6,383 bases of DNA from Planctomycetota bacterium (GTDB taxonomy: Bacteria; Planctomycetota; Brocadiia; Brocadiales; Brocadiaceae). Positions 5,516-6,383 of this stretch are shown in pieces. The notes below the pieces were generated by a model. That model had not been told where the DNA came from and made no database searches. It saw only the letters and a program-made list of their open reading frames with translations. Every line of letters begins with the position of its first letter. The stretch's first letter is position 1. Position numbers and translations under genes: made by a program. Location: positions 1 through 6,383 of the forward strand of contig JAHFOW010000161.1 in assembly GCA_023261465.1 (NCBI GenBank). The letters run 5' to 3'.

Positions 5516-5589
5516 ATTTTCATGTAATGAATGAAAAAACAATTCCCTGAGCGCCTGACTTATTCCACAATTATTCAGGAGAAATTAGT

Positions 5590-6383
5590 ATGCAAATACT
5601 CCTTGTCGACGACAATGATGACGACCGGCTGCTCCTGCGACACTTAATCGAGAAACATGGCCATACCGTATTTGAAGCGCACGACGGACTCGATGCGCTG
5701 GAAATCGCCAGAACGCGGAAACCCAACCTCATCATCTCAGATGTTTCAATGCCCCGGATGGATGGATTCCAGTTACTTCGCACTGCAAAGCAGGACAAGA
5801 CGCTGAAATCCATCCCTTTCATTTTCTACTCCGCTATTTATGCTGGCAACAGAGAGAAAGAGCTTGTTACGTCACTCGGCGCTGTGTCGTTCATTGAGAA
5901 ATGCACTGATATTCACGAGGGGTGGAATGCGTTGAAAGGATTTCTTGAGGCAGGAATAAGTCAGTCTGCACAAGGAGCTGAAAAAATACTTGATGATGAC
6001 GATGAGGAATTCCTCAGAAGTTATAACACCCTTGTCATATCGAAACTCGAAGAAAAGGTCAGAGAAATGGAAAAGGAGGTTGTGAAAGACAAGCAGACTG
6101 TGGCAATATTGATGGAAAGTGAACAGCACATCTGTTCAGATCTCAAACAGATAGAAGAACAATTAAAATTGACAAACGAAGAACTTCGAGTCAGAAATGA
6201 TGCATTAGTAATACCAGAAGAAACCCTAAAGGGTGTGCAGATCATTTTGAACAGCATGGGGGACGGAGTCGTTGTGGCAGATACAGGCGGAAAGTTTTTG
6301 TTTGTTAATCCGGCGGCGGAAAAGATACTCGGAGTGGGGATGAAGGATGTAACAGCGTATACATGGTCTGATTACTATGCATT
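5590..6383 (+). CDS. Receiver-coiled coil-PAS signalling protein, cut by window edge
   Basis: 264 residues are visible from ATG 5590, with AGGAGA seven bases upstream (5577-5582); the C terminus lies outside. Residues 1-120 form a CheY-like receiver with the complete phosphorylation site: acidic pocket D7-D8, phosphoacceptor D51 (in SDVSMPRMDG), S81 at the switch position and K104 in FIEKC. The usual proline after the lysine is a cysteine here. An acidic DDDDEE patch (135-140) leads into a long coiled coil (about 140-205, e.g. SKLEEKVREMEKEV), then a PAS domain begins at about 213 (LNSMGDGVVVADTGGKFLFVNPAAEKIL). No DNA-binding domain follows the receiver, so this is not a classical transcription regulator. 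Family knowledge suggests a hybrid sensor, with a histidine kinase, GGDEF or phosphatase output beyond the edge; which one cannot be seen. It is divergent from the membrane gene set, with its own promoter. Confidence 0.93.
   Translation, partial: MQILLVDDNDDDRLLLRHLIEKHGHTVFEAHDGLDALEIARTRKPNLIISDVSMPRMDGFQLLRTAKQDKTLKSIPFIFYSAIYAGNREKELVTSLGAVSFIEKCTDIHEGWNALKGFLEAGISQSAQGAEKILDDDDEEFLRSYNTLVISKLEEKVREMEKEVVKDKQTVAILMESEQHICSDLKQIEEQLKLTNEELRVRNDALVIPEETLKGVQIILNSMGDGVVVADTGGKFLFVNPAAEKILGVGMKDVTAYTWSDYYA

Overview
The window reads as a chromosomal segment of an uncultured-type Gram-negative bacterium of moderate GC. Its spacers hold three kinds of dispersed repeat: three-hairpin palindromic elements, 10-bp CACGAAT-type tandem repeats, and ATTGC-(G/A)AGCG-(G/C)AGCG-AAGCAAT elements. 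From memory, such spacers are frequent in planctomycete anammox bacteria (Brocadiales), Nitrospirae and some deltaproteobacterial or candidate-phylum genomes. I lean towards Brocadiales, with low confidence; no rRNA or other phylogenetic marker is present.

Layout. 1-1083 (minus): 5' part of a type I restriction enzyme R subunit, running off the left edge. 1142-1891, 1884-2699, 3181-3834 and 3917-5158 (all minus): four genes for membrane or secreted-anchored proteins of unknown function, transcribed in the order 5158 to 1142. The first product has a signal peptide, an extracytoplasmic beta-rich (fibronectin III-like) domain, a membrane segment, a conserved DUF6754-like domain and a C-terminal membrane segment. 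The second is a six-helix membrane protein. The third has one globular domain held by a membrane helix at each end. The fourth is a seven-helix membrane protein whose start overlaps the third gene. 5590 to the right edge (plus, divergent): a receiver-coiled coil-PAS signalling protein, truncated by the window.

The most unusual DNA is the 481-bp gap that splits the four-gene set. It holds two diverged copies of one element (2712-2907 plus, 3002-3132 minus), pointing at each other across a 94-bp centre. Each copy has a conserved head of about 26 bp followed by three tight hairpins. The hairpin loops are conserved, while several stem pairs differ on both sides at once, so pairing is kept. The head of one copy runs into the ribosome binding site of the 271-residue protein.

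The four membrane genes probably work together: same strand, one translational overlap, all membrane-associated, and an arrangement of one secreted-anchored protein, two polytopic proteins and one doubly anchored domain. Their biochemical role cannot be read from the sequence. The restriction subunit lies 58 bp downstream on the same strand but is likely functionally unrelated. The two-domain signalling gene has its own plausible promoter and is a separate transcription unit.
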